64,000 bases of DNA, from positions 372,001 to 436,000 of the forward strand of contig NZ_JAPVBH010000003.1 of NCBI RefSeq assembly GCF_026967795.1. Reading direction: 5' to 3'. Positions 18,042 to 26,763 of this stretch are shown here, piece after piece. The translations under genes were made by a program, and so were the position numbers. Each line of letters opens with the position of its first letter. Within the stretch, counting starts at the first letter, position 1. The notes under the pieces were generated by a model. The model was not told the origin of the DNA, searched no databases, and saw only the letters and a program-made list of their open reading frames with translations. The DNA comes from Modestobacter sp. VKM Ac-2986 (GTDB lineage: Bacteria; Actinomycetota; Actinomycetes; Mycobacteriales; Geodermatophilaceae).

Positions 18042-18743
18042 GTGTCCGCCCGTCTGCTGCTGGTCGAGGACGACGACGGCATCCGCACCGCGCTGCGCTG
18101 GGCCCTGGAGGACGAGGGCTACGAGGTCACCGAGGCGGCCAGCGGCGAGGAGGCGCTGGTGCAGGTGGCGGCGGCCGCGCCGGAGCTGATGGTCCTGGAC
18201 CTGATGCTCGGGGCGATGGACGGCTTCACCGTGATCCGCGAGGTGCGCCGGGCCCACGACCTGCCGATCGTCGTGGTCAGCGCCCGGGCAGACACCCAGG
18301 ACGTCGTGGCGGCGCTGGAGGCCGGCGCCGACGACTACGTGACCAAGCCGTTCCAGGTCCGGGAGCTCACCGCCCGGCTGCGCGCGCTCCGCCGGCGCCT
18401 CGCGGCGTCCGGGCCGCAGCCGGTGGTCGACGTGGTGCTCGACCCGGACCCCGCCGCACCGCTCGTGCTGCGCCGCGCGGCCGGGTCGGTGCACCGCGGT
18501 ACCGAGCAGCTGCCGCTCACCGTGACGGAGTTCCGGCTGCTGTCGGAGCTGGCCGCCGTGCCCGGCCGGGTGCTGAGCCGGCCCGAGCTGCTGGAGCGGG
18601 TCTGGGAGCACGGGTTCTTCGGCGACGAGCGCCTGGTGGACGTGCACGTCCGCCGGCTGCGCACGAAGGTCGAGCTCGACCCGGGGTCACCGCGCCTGGT
18701 CGTCACGGTGCGGGGGCTGGGGTACCGGCTGGACCTGGGATGA
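18042..18743 (+). CDS. OmpR/PhoB-type response regulator
   Basis: 233 aa. The receiver domain has the acidic pocket EDDDG, phospho-acceptor Asp in VLDLMLG and the Lys of VTKPF. The C-terminal winged helix ends in RRLRTKVELD...VRGLGYRL. GTG 18042 opens the frame in a 229-bp gap divergent from the CNNM pair. Its TGA overlaps the ATG of the sensor kinase gene, the usual two-component arrangement. Confidence 0.93.
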   Translation: MSARLLLVEDDDGIRTALRWALEDEGYEVTEAASGEEALVQVAAAAPELMVLDLMLGAMDGFTVIREVRRAHDLPIVVVSARADTQDVVAALEAGADDYVTKPFQVRELTARLRALRRRLAASGPQPVVDVVLDPDPAAPLVLRRAAGSVHRGTEQLPLTVTEFRLLSELAAVPGRVLSRPELLERVWEHGFFGDERLVDVHVRRLRTKVELDPGSPRLVVTVRGLGYRLDLG

Positions 18744-20128
18744 GGGCAGGACCGGTGTCGCGGGCGGGGCTGGTGCCCCGGCGGCTGCGGGCACGCATCG
18801 TCACCGGCTTCGCCGCCGGGGCCCTGCTGGTCTCCGCCGTCCTCGTCGCCACGACCTTCGCCCTGGCCCGCAGCTACCTGGTCGACCAGCGGGAGCAGTC
18901 GCTGGTGCGTGAGGCCTACGCCGACGCCAACCTGCTCCGCAGCCGGCTGTCCGGCGCCGGGGCCGACGTCTCCGCCCAGCTCGGCGACCTGGTCCCCTCG
19001 GTCGCCGGGGACGTCGTCGTCCGCCGCGGGGACGCCTGGTACTCCTCCGGCCTGGACGCCGACGCCCGGGACGTGCCGCCCGCGCTGGCGCAGCTGGTCG
19101 CCGACGGCTCGGCCGGCAGCGTGCGGGTGGCCGGCCCGTCGGGACCGCGGCTGGTGGTCGGCCTGCCCATCGCAGAGGCCGGCGTCGACTTCTTCGAGGT
19201 CTCCGAGCTCAGCGAGCTCGAGCAGGTGCTGCGCACCCTGACCACGGTGCTCGCCGCCGGGGCCGCGGCCGCCACCACCGCGGGCGCGCTGTTCGGCTGG
19301 TGGGCCAGCCGGCGCGTCGTGCAGCCGCTGGACGAGGTGGGCGCGGTGGCCACCCGCATCTCCGGCGGGGAGCTGACCAGCCGGCTGCCGGCCACCACCG
19401 ACCCGGACCTGGTGGGCATCGTGGGCAGCTTCAACAGCATGGTCGACACCCTGGCCGAGCGGCTGGAGCGCGACGCCCGCTTCGTCGGCGACGTCAGCCA
19501 CGAGCTGCGCAGCCCGCTGACGAGCCTGGTCACCAGCGTGGAGGTGATGGCCACCCGCCGCGGGGACATGCCGGCACGCAGCCAGCAGGCGCTCGCGCTC
19601 GTGGAGGGCGAGCTGGACCGCTTCCGGCACATGCTCGACGACCTGCTCGAGCTGGCCCGGCCCGACCAGCCCCCCGGTGCCGCGGCCGGCAGCCGGTTCT
19701 CCCTGGGCGCGCTGGTGCGCGAGGTGCTGCTCCGCGCCGGCCGGCCGGCCGGGCTGCTGCACACCGGCCCGGACGCGCAGACCGTGGTCGTCGGCGACAA
19801 GCTGCGGCTGGAGCGCGCGGTGACCAACCTGCTGCAGAACGCCGACCGGCACGCCGGGGGCCCGACCCGGGTCGACGTCTCCCGCACCGGCGGCACGGTC
19901 GTCGTGACCGTCGAGGACGCCGGACCCGGCGTGCCGGCGGCCGACCGGGTGCGGGTGTTCGAGCGGTTCGCCCGCGGCCCGGCGGCCACCCGCGGCTCGC
20001 TGCCCGGCGCGGGCCTGGGGCTGGCCATCACCGCCGACATCGCCGCGCAGCACGGCGGCACCGCCTGGTGCTCCGACGGCCCGGCAGGTGCCCGGTTCAG
20101 CATCTCGGTCCCGTGCGCGGACCCGTGA
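18740..20128 (+). CDS. Sensor histidine kinase (HAMP-HisKA-HATPase)
   Basis: 462 aa. Two membrane helices (about residues 20-40 and 175-200) bracket a ~130-residue extracytoplasmic sensor. HAMP follows (RRVVQPLDEV), then the H-box DVSHELRSPLTSL, N-box LLQNADRH and G-boxes DAGPGVP and GAGLGLAI. Partner of the overlapping response regulator. A GerMN lipoprotein gene overlaps its 3' end, as in the MtrAB-LpqB layout of actinobacteria. However, the lipoprotein here is far smaller than LpqB, so orthology to that system is unlikely. Confidence 0.92.
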   Translation: MRAGPVSRAGLVPRRLRARIVTGFAAGALLVSAVLVATTFALARSYLVDQREQSLVREAYADANLLRSRLSGAGADVSAQLGDLVPSVAGDVVVRRGDAWYSSGLDADARDVPPALAQLVADGSAGSVRVAGPSGPRLVVGLPIAEAGVDFFEVSELSELEQVLRTLTTVLAAGAAAATTAGALFGWWASRRVVQPLDEVGAVATRISGGELTSRLPATTDPDLVGIVGSFNSMVDTLAERLERDARFVGDVSHELRSPLTSLVTSVEVMATRRGDMPARSQQALALVEGELDRFRHMLDDLLELARPDQPPGAAAGSRFSLGALVREVLLRAGRPAGLLHTGPDAQTVVVGDKLRLERAVTNLLQNADRHAGGPTRVDVSRTGGTVVVTVEDAGPGVPAADRVRVFERFARGPAATRGSLPGAGLGLAITADIAAQHGGTAWCSDGPAGARFSISVPCADP

Positions 20129-20739
20129 CGGCCCGGCCGGCGACCGCGGGTCTGCTCGCCGTCCTGTGCGCCGTCCTGCTCGCCGTGACCGGCTGCGGGG
20201 TGCCCACCGGCGGGCCGCCCACGGCGGTCCCCGACGCCGAGGTCCCGTTCGGGCTGCTGTCGCCGAGCCCACAGCAGCCGGCGCCGGTGTCGGCCGCCCC
20301 GGGCCGGGGCGAGCCCCGGGTCCACCTGCTGGAGGGCGCCGACCGCGTCGTGGCCCGGGTCCGGCCGCTGTCCGCCGGCCCGGTGGACCAGCAGCTGCAG
20401 CTGCTGCTCGACGACCTGGCCGCCGGCCCCGCCGACGAGGAGCTCGACGAGGGGCTGGGCACCGCCCTGGCACCCGACATCGACCTGGACCTGTCCTCCC
20501 TCACGGACGGGACGGCGACCGTGGACGTCGGCGGCGCGGCCGAGGTGCCCATCGGCCGGGAGACCCGGCTGGCCGTGGCCCAGATCGTGCTGACCGCGAC
20601 CAGCCTGGACGGCGTGACCGCGGTGCGGCTGCTGGTCGACGGGGCCCCGGTGGCGGCCCCGCTGCCCTCGGGTCGGCTGACCGACGAGCCGCTGACCGCC
20701 GGGGACTACCTGGGCACGGTGGCCGGCCCGACCTCGTGA
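20125..20739 (+). CDS. GerMN-domain lipoprotein
   Basis: 204 aa with a signal peptide ending in lipobox VTGC and a proline-rich linker. A GerMN-like domain follows (LQLLLDDLAAGP, TVDVGG, LAVAQIVLTAT, VRLLVDG). It is exported and lipid-anchored. GTG 20125 overlaps the kinase stop. Small GerMN lipoproteins commonly accompany MtrB-like kinases and may modulate sensing. Confidence 0.8.
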   Translation: MTARPATAGLLAVLCAVLLAVTGCGVPTGGPPTAVPDAEVPFGLLSPSPQQPAPVSAAPGRGEPRVHLLEGADRVVARVRPLSAGPVDQQLQLLLDDLAAGPADEELDEGLGTALAPDIDLDLSSLTDGTATVDVGGAAEVPIGRETRLAVAQIVLTATSLDGVTAVRLLVDGAPVAAPLPSGRLTDEPLTAGDYLGTVAGPTS

Positions 20740-20749
20740 GCCGGGGCGG

Positions 20750-20905
20750 TCAGCGGATCGCCGTGCGCTTCACGTAGCCGTAGGCGGCGGTGGCCAGGAA
20801 CAGGACGGCGCCGACGACGACCAGCCAGAACAGGCCCTTGACGACGGCACCGATGACGATGACGGCGACCCAGACGACGAGCAGGAACGCGATGAGACCG
20901 AGCAC
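20750..20905 (-). CDS. Small hydrophobic membrane protein, 51 aa
   Basis: GTG 20905 preceded by AAGGAG. The product is almost entirely hydrophobic (two closely spaced helices) with a basic C-terminus (YVKRTAIR). It is convergent with the lipoprotein gene, 10 nt apart. The strong ribosome site and amphipathic ends support a real gene. Function unknown. Confidence 0.65.
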   Translation of the reverse strand: MLGLIAFLLVVWVAVIVIGAVVKGLFWLVVVGAVLFLATAAYGYVKRTAIR

Positions 20906-21185
20906 GGGGACTCCTTCAGGTGGGGGGGTGTCACGAGTTCCTGCCCCGGCCGTCAGCCCCGAGGACCGGAGCACCCCGGTCCGGGAGAACTGCACGTCCC
21001 CAGCATCGGTGCGGTCGAACGGCCCGTGCCACCGCACAGGCCCCTGCCGGGCCGATCGTCGCGAGATCGCAAAGTCCGGGGGCCGTGACCGGTGGCGCGG
21101 GACACACCTGCGTGGCCGCACCCGACCCGCTCGGGCGAGGATCGGTCCGGCGCACCGCAGCGCCTCCCCCCACCCGAGGAGCACC

Positions 21186-23456
21186 ATGCCCGACGAGACC
21201 GCGCAGGGCCTCGACGTCCCGGCGCTGCTGACCCAGCTGACGCCGGAGGAGAAGGCGGAGCTGCTCGACGGCTCGGACTTCTGGCACACCACGCCGGTCC
21301 CCCGCCTCGGCGTCCCCGCGCTGCTGCTGGCCGACGGGCCGCACGGGCTGCGCCGGCAGGCGGAGGGCGGTGACCACCTCGGGCTCACCGGCAGCGTGCC
21401 GGCCACCTGCTTCCCCCCGGCCGCGGGCCTGGCCTCCAGCTGGGACGTCGACCTGCTCGCCCGGGTCGGCGAGGCGCTGGGGCGGGAGTGCCGCGACCAG
21501 GGCGTGTCGGTGCTGCTGGGCCCCGGGGTCAACATGAAGCGGTCGCCGCTGTGCGGGCGGAACTTCGAGTACTTCTCGGAGGACCCGCTGCTGGCCGGGG
21601 AGCTCGCCGCCGCCCTGGTCGCCGGCGTACAGGGGCAGGGCGTGGGCACCTCGCTGAAGCACTTCGCGGCCAACAACCAGGAGACCGACCGGATGACGGT
21701 CTCCGCCGACGTCGACGAGCGCACGCTGCGCGAGGTCTACCTGCCCGCGTTCGAGACGGTGGTGACCCGCGCCCAGCCGTGGACGGTGATGTGCAGCTAC
21801 AACCGCATCAACGGCGTCTACGCCTCCGAGGACCCGTGGCTGCTCACCGACGTGCTGCGCGGCGACTGGGGGTACACCGGGCTGGTCGTCTCCGACTGGG
21901 GCGCGGTCGACCGGCGCGACGTCGGGCTGGCCGCGGGCCTGGACCTGGAGATGCCGTCGTCCTCCGGTGGCGGCACGGCCACCGTGCTCGAGGGCCTGCG
22001 CGCAGGCCGCATCACCGAGGACGACGTCGACCGCGGCGCCGCCCGGGTGCTCACCCTGGTCGACCGGGCGCTGCGCGGGCAGGCCGTCGCCGTCGCCCCG
22101 GTGGACGCCGACGCGCACCACGCGCTGGCCCGGGAGGCGGCCGCTGCCAGCGCGGTGCTGCTGACCAACGACGGCGTCCTGCCGCTGGCCGCCGACGGCG
22201 GGCCGGTGGCGGTGGTCGGCGAGTTCGCCCGGACGCCGCGCTTCCAGGGCGCCGGCTCCTCGCAGGTGGAGCCGACCCGGCTGGACACCGCCCTGGACGC
22301 GCTGCGCGAGGGGCTGGCCGGGCGGCGCGAGGTGCTCTTCGCCCCCGGCTACGAGGTCGAGGGCGACGACGGCGACCCGGAGCTGGTCGCCGAGGCCGTG
22401 CGTGCCGCCGGTGTCGCCGAGGTCGTCGTCCTGTTCCTGGGGCTGCCGCCGTCGTGGGAGTCCGAGGGCTACGACCGCGACACCATCGACCTGCCCGCCG
22501 CCCAGGTCGCGCTGCTGCACGCCGTCGCCGACGCCAACCCGCGGGTGGTCGTGGTGCTGAGCAACGGGTCGGTCGTGGACGTCAGCCCCTGGCAGGACCA
22601 GGCCGCCGCCGTGCTGGAGGGCTGGCTGCTCGGCCAGGCCGGCGGCGCGGCCACCGCCGACCTGCTGCTCGGCGTCGTGAGCCCCTCGGGCCGGCTGGCC
22701 GAGACGGTCCCGGCCCGGTTCGCCGACAACCCGACCGTCGGGGCGTTCCCCGGGGAGCACGGGCACGTCCGCTACGGCGAGGGCCTGCTCATCGGCTACC
22801 GCTGGTACGACGCGCACCAGCTGCCGGTGGCGCACCCCTTCGGGCACGGGCTGAGCTACACGACCTTCGACTGGTCCGACCTGGAGGTGGCGGTGCGGCC
22901 CGGCGACGAGCTGCACGTCGACGTCCGGCTCACCGTCACCAACACCGGCGACCGGGCCGCCACCGAGACGGTGCAGCTCTACGTCACCGACCCCGAGGCG
23001 AGCGTGTACCGGCCCGAGCAGGAGCTGCGGGCCTTCGCCCGGGTGCACCTGCAGCCCGGCGAGAGCGCACCGGTGGAGCTGACCCTGGACCGCCGCGCGT
23101 TCGCGTACTGGCACGTCGGGCTGGGCCGCTGGGTCGTCGAGGGCGGCACCTCCGGCCTGCGGCTGGGCGCCTCCTCCCGCGACCTGCGGCTGGCCGCCGA
23201 CGTCGAGCTGCCCGGCGACGACCTCACCCCGCCGCTGGCCGCCGACTCCACCGCCGAGGCATGGCTCGCCCACCCCGACGCCGGACCGTGGCTGCGCGAG
23301 CAGCTCGCCGAGGCGGAGTTCGGCCGGCTGCTGGCCGACCCGCGCAACGGGCAGATGCTGCGCGCGGTCCCGCTGCTGCGGCTGTCCCGGATGCCCGGTT
23401 TCCCGCTGCGCGAGCAGGAGGTCACCGCGGCGGTCGCCCGCTTCACCGCCGGCTGA
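21186..23456 (+). CDS. Glycoside hydrolase family 3 beta-glucosidase
   Basis: 756 aa with the full GH3 layout. The N-terminal (beta/alpha)8 domain has DGPHGLR, KHFAANNQE and the nucleophile Asp237 in VVSDWGAV. A C-terminal alpha/beta sandwich follows (LFLGLPPSWESEGYDR, the acid/base region). The tail is a fibronectin type III-like domain (HPFGHGLSYTTF onward). No signal peptide, so cytoplasmic action on imported beta-glucosides is likely. ATG 21186 follows GAGGAG. A DeoR regulator is convergent downstream. Confidence 0.93.
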   Translation: MPDETAQGLDVPALLTQLTPEEKAELLDGSDFWHTTPVPRLGVPALLLADGPHGLRRQAEGGDHLGLTGSVPATCFPPAAGLASSWDVDLLARVGEALGRECRDQGVSVLLGPGVNMKRSPLCGRNFEYFSEDPLLAGELAAALVAGVQGQGVGTSLKHFAANNQETDRMTVSADVDERTLREVYLPAFETVVTRAQPWTVMCSYNRINGVYASEDPWLLTDVLRGDWGYTGLVVSDWGAVDRRDVGLAAGLDLEMPSSSGGGTATVLEGLRAGRITEDDVDRGAARVLTLVDRALRGQAVAVAPVDADAHHALAREAAAASAVLLTNDGVLPLAADGGPVAVVGEFARTPRFQGAGSSQVEPTRLDTALDALREGLAGRREVLFAPGYEVEGDDGDPELVAEAVRAAGVAEVVVLFLGLPPSWESEGYDRDTIDLPAAQVALLHAVADANPRVVVVLSNGSVVDVSPWQDQAAAVLEGWLLGQAGGAATADLLLGVVSPSGRLAETVPARFADNPTVGAFPGEHGHVRYGEGLLIGYRWYDAHQLPVAHPFGHGLSYTTFDWSDLEVAVRPGDELHVDVRLTVTNTGDRAATETVQLYVTDPEASVYRPEQELRAFARVHLQPGESAPVELTLDRRAFAYWHVGLGRWVVEGGTSGLRLGASSRDLRLAADVELPGDDLTPPLAADSTAEAWLAHPDAGPWLREQLAEAEFGRLLADPRNGQMLRAVPLLRLSRMPGFPLREQEVTAAVARFTAG

Positions 23457-23471
23457 CACCGGCCGGGGGCG

Positions 23472-24242
23472 TCAGCCGGCGTCGGTCGCGGCCTGGACGA
23501 CGGTCACGTCCAGGCGCCGCAGCCGCACCATGACCTCGTCGTCCGGGGGCGCGTCGGTCACGACCCCGGCGACGGCGGACAGCGGCAGGACGGTGAAGGG
23601 CGACGCGGCGCCGATCTTCTCGACGCTGGCGAGGACGTAGGTGTCGGCCGCCCGGCGGGCCAGCGCCCGCTTCATGGCCGCCTCGTCCGCGTCACCGGTG
23701 GTCAGCCCGCTCTCGGGGTGCACCCCGGTGACGCCGAGGAGGAACAGGTCGGCGTTGACCGCCCCCGCCGCCTCCACCGCGGCGGCGCCACTGGTCACCG
23801 CGGAGTGCTTGAACAGCCGGCCGCCGAGCACGTAGACCTCGACGCCGGGGTGCTCCACCAGGGCGGCGGCGACGGTGGGGCTGTGCGTGACGACGGTGGC
23901 GACCAGGTCGGGAGGCAGTGCCCGCGCGACGGCCAGCGCCGTCGTCCCGCCGTCGAGGATCACGGTGCTGCCCGGTTCGACCAGCTGCACGGCGGCGGCG
24001 GCGACCCGCGCCTTGCTGTCCACGGCCACGCCGGCCCGCGTCGCGTAGTCGGCCACGGCCGGCGACGCGGGCACCGCCCCGCCGTACACGCGCTGGCACA
24101 GGCCGGCGGCGGCCAGTTCCCGCAGGTCACGCCGCACGCTGTCCTCGCTCAGCCCCAGCTCGGCGGCGAGGTCCTTGGCGATGACCCGCCCGTCCCGGTG
24201 CAGGCGGGCGAGCAGGAGGTCGCGCCGTTCGGGGACGAGCAT
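23472..24242 (-). CDS. DeoR-family transcriptional regulator
   Basis: 256 aa. The N-terminal winged helix carries the DeoR signature (RRDLLLARLHRDG, LGLSEDSVRRDLREL). The C-terminal sugar-phosphate sensor domain has DGGTTALAVARALP and a GGRLFKHSAVTSG segment. ATG 24242 was chosen over an upstream in-frame ATG because the family starts with ERR and GGGTGG is in place. It is divergent from a deoxyribosyltransferase-like gene across 59 bp, so it probably controls that unit in response to a phosphorylated sugar. Confidence 0.88.
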   Translation of the reverse strand: MLVPERRDLLLARLHRDGRVIAKDLAAELGLSEDSVRRDLRELAAAGLCQRVYGGAVPASPAVADYATRAGVAVDSKARVAAAAVQLVEPGSTVILDGGTTALAVARALPPDLVATVVTHSPTVAAALVEHPGVEVYVLGGRLFKHSAVTSGAAAVEAAGAVNADLFLLGVTGVHPESGLTTGDADEAAMKRALARRAADTYVLASVEKIGAASPFTVLPLSAVAGVVTDAPPDDEVMVRLRRLDVTVVQAATDAG

Positions 24243-24301
24243 GGTCCACCCTTTCTGCCGGGTACTTCCGATTACTGCACGTTTCATCGTAGTCTGTCGA
24301 C

Positions 24302-24691
24302 ATGACGACCCTGACCCCGTCGCTCCTCATCCTGATCGCCGGGCCCTACCGGTCCGGCACGGGGGACGACCCCGCGCTCACGTCCGCCAACCTCGCCCGG
24401 CTGGAGGAGGCCGCCTGGCCGCTGTTCCGGGCCGGGCACGTGCCGATGATCGGTGAGTGGGTTGCCCTGCCCGTGCTGCGCAGCGCCGGCGCGGGCATCG
24501 GCGACCCGCTGGCCGAGCAGGTCCTCTACCCGACCGCGGAGCGTCTGCTCGCCCGCTGCGACGCCGTGCTGCGGCTGCCCGGCGCCTCCGTCGGCGCCGA
24601 CCAGGACGTGGCGATCGCCCGGGACCGCGGGCTGCCGGTGTACTGGCGCGTCGAGGACGTCCCCGGGGTCGGCACCCCGGCCGCAGCGTGA
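24302..24691 (+). CDS. Nucleoside 2-deoxyribosyltransferase-like protein (DUF4406 type)
   Basis: 129 aa. It opens with a strand and AGPYRSG loop, then GHVPMIGEW, and ends VGADQDVAIARDRGLPVYW. This is the fold of small Rossmann-like nucleotide/deoxyribose-binding proteins (DUF4406, nucleoside deoxyribosyltransferase-like). Catalytic glutamates cannot be assigned with certainty. Its stop overlaps the GTG of a NUDIX gene. With the divergent DeoR regulator this suggests a nucleotide or deoxyribose salvage/sanitation unit. Confidence 0.7.
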   Translation: MTTLTPSLLILIAGPYRSGTGDDPALTSANLARLEEAAWPLFRAGHVPMIGEWVALPVLRSAGAGIGDPLAEQVLYPTAERLLARCDAVLRLPGASVGADQDVAIARDRGLPVYWRVEDVPGVGTPAAA

Positions 24692-25383
24692 CCGCCGTGC
24701 CGGCGCCCGCCGTCCGCCCCGTGCCCGGGGTGGACGTCCCGGACGCCCGCGGCCGCACCGGTCTGGACCGGGTCGGTGCGGACCTGGACCGGAACCCGGA
24801 CGTGCGGGTGCTGGACGTCGAGCTGCTGGCTGCCGCGTGGCACGTGCTGCGCCGCACCACCCTGGAGGTGCGCGGCCGCGACGGCACGTGGCAGCGCCAG
24901 CAGCGGGAGACCTACGACCGGGGCAACGGCGCCACCGTGCTGCTCTACGACGCCGACCGGCGCACGGTGCTGCTCGCCCGGCAGTTCCGCTGGCCCGTGT
25001 ACGTCAACGGCCATCCCGACGGGATGCTGCTGGAGACCGCGGCCGGGCTGCTGGACGACGACGACGCGGCCACCGCCGTCCGCCGCGAGGCGGCCGAGGA
25101 GCTCGGCGTGGTCATCGGCGCGATGGAGCCGGTGTTCGAGGTCTACATGAGCCCGGGCTCGGTCACCGAGCGCCTGCACTTCTTCGCCGCGCCGTACTCA
25201 CCGCTCAGCCGGGCCGGGTCCGGCGGCGGCCTGGCCGACGAGGGCGAGGACATCGAGGTGTGCGAGCTGACCGTCGACGAGGCGCTCGCCCAGGTCGCCG
25301 ACGGCCGGATCTGCGACGCGAAGACCGTGATGCTGCTGCAGTGGTCGGTGCTCTCCGGCCCCTTCGCACCCCCGCGGTCGTGA
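24688..25383 (+). CDS. NUDIX hydrolase (NudK/ADP-ribose pyrophosphatase-like)
   Basis: 231 aa. The Nudix box is GLLDDDDAATAVRREAAEEL followed by G. The catalytic REAAEE core is intact, but the first conserved Glu is Asp. Upstream features (ETYDRGNGATVLLYD, RQFRWPVY, then PDGMLLETAAG) match the GDP-mannose pyrophosphatase NudK group more than MutT. GTG start overlaps the preceding stop. Likely hydrolyses a nucleoside diphosphate sugar. Confidence 0.85.
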   Translation: MTAVPAPAVRPVPGVDVPDARGRTGLDRVGADLDRNPDVRVLDVELLAAAWHVLRRTTLEVRGRDGTWQRQQRETYDRGNGATVLLYDADRRTVLLARQFRWPVYVNGHPDGMLLETAAGLLDDDDAATAVRREAAEELGVVIGAMEPVFEVYMSPGSVTERLHFFAAPYSPLSRAGSGGGLADEGEDIEVCELTVDEALAQVADGRICDAKTVMLLQWSVLSGPFAPPRS

Positions 25384-25422
25384 ACGAGCCGGCCGTCCCG
25401 CGAGGATGGCGTTGCTGGCCGG

Positions 25423-26664
25423 TCAGCTGCCGGCGCCCCGCCAGCGGAGCACGTCCAGCGCCGCCGCCACGGCGACCGCGTCCTCGGCCAGCGGGCGCGG
25501 CAGCAGCTCCTCGGCGCGCGCCAGCCGCCGCAGCACGGTGTTGCGGTGGGTGAAGAGCCGGGCCGCCGTCCGGGCGACGTTGCCCAGCTCGGCCACGAAG
25601 GCCAGCACCGTGTCCCGGACGGCCGCGTCGGCGTGCAGGAGGTCGCCGAGGGTGGCGGTGAGGTACTCCTCGACCCGGGTGGGGTCGGCGGTGAGCAGCG
25701 CGACCAGCTGGACGTCGGCGAAGCGGGCGACCTGCTGCGGGGAGGTGAGCCGGGCGAGCATCTGCTGGGTGGTGGCGGCGTCGAGGTGGCTGCGCCGGAA
25801 GCCGTCCACGTCGGTGCCCGGCCGGCCGATCGCCACCCGGACGTCGGGGGCGCCGGCCAGGCCGGCGGCCACCGCGGCCACCTCCGGCGCCCGGTCGACC
25901 GGCAGCCACACCCACAGCGCGGCGGCGCCGGCGACGACGGTCAGCCGCCGCCCCGCACCGGCCGCCCGCATGGTGGCCTCGGCCGCGGCCTCCAGCTGGT
26001 CCGAGCCGGTGTCCCCCGACCCGCTCCACACGACGGCGGCGGTGTGCGGGCCGGTGAGCCCGTAGCCCAGCTGCACCTCGGCGCGGGCGCGGGGCAGCGG
26101 GGCGCCCTCCAGCAGCAGGGACACCGTGGCCCGCCGCTCGGCGTGCGCGCCGCGGGTGAGCTCGCTGCGCTCGGCCGCCATCTGCTGGGCCACCGCGGCC
26201 ACGGTGTCGTCGATGAACGTGGTGATCGAACGGGCCGAGACGTCGAGCAGGTCGCGCAGCTCCCCGGTGTCGGAGGTGAGCGTGAAGCAGATCCCCATCC
26301 AGTGCCGCCAGGCCACGGCCTGCGCGGTGCGGTAGGCGTCCAGGCCGATGTGGTCCAGCCCCCGCCGGACGAGGTCGCGCGCCCCCTCGAGCACCTCGGG
26401 CCCGACGTAGACCGGCACCCGCTCCCCCGGGCGCTGCACGTTGGCGGTGGCCCAGTGCAGCAGGTTGGCCAGGTTGGCCCGGCGGGTGCCCGCGGCCAGC
26501 ACCGGGTCCTCGGCGACCGGGCGCATGCCGGCCCCGCTCAGCGCCGCGGTGTGCAGGTCGGCCACCCAGTCCGCCCGGGGGTCCAGCGCGATCTCCGCAC
26601 CACGCCGGAACAGCTCGCGCACGGTCGGTGCGGGCAGCGGCCAGTCCGGCGTCATGTGGTGCAT
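25423..26664 (-). CDS. PucR/CdaR-type transcriptional regulator
   Basis: 413 aa. A helical N-terminal sensor is followed by a GGDEF-like degenerate middle region, and a C-terminal PucR-type helix-turn-helix with the diagnostic NVARTAARLFTHRNTVLRRL. A second ATG three codons in is an equally good start. It is divergent from the FMO/hydrolase/SDR operon with about 100 bp between, so it is the natural candidate regulator of that operon. Confidence 0.85.
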   Translation of the reverse strand: MHHMTPDWPLPAPTVRELFRRGAEIALDPRADWVADLHTAALSGAGMRPVAEDPVLAAGTRRANLANLLHWATANVQRPGERVPVYVGPEVLEGARDLVRRGLDHIGLDAYRTAQAVAWRHWMGICFTLTSDTGELRDLLDVSARSITTFIDDTVAAVAQQMAAERSELTRGAHAERRATVSLLLEGAPLPRARAEVQLGYGLTGPHTAAVVWSGSGDTGSDQLEAAAEATMRAAGAGRRLTVVAGAAALWVWLPVDRAPEVAAVAAGLAGAPDVRVAIGRPGTDVDGFRRSHLDAATTQQMLARLTSPQQVARFADVQLVALLTADPTRVEEYLTATLGDLLHADAAVRDTVLAFVAELGNVARTAARLFTHRNTVLRRLARAEELLPRPLAEDAVAVAAALDVLRWRGAGS

Positions 26665-26763
26665 CGTGCACCACGACGGGACGACGACGGTGCGCGAGGC
26701 GGTGGCGCGACGTGGCCCGGGTCACGCATCGTCGGTACCGACGTCCCCCGACCTGGAGCGACC

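Noticed and set aside
20931..23459. Long minus-strand frame opposite the GH3 gene
   Set aside because: Shadow of the beta-glucosidase; composition is arginine/glutamine/glycine-rich with no domain.
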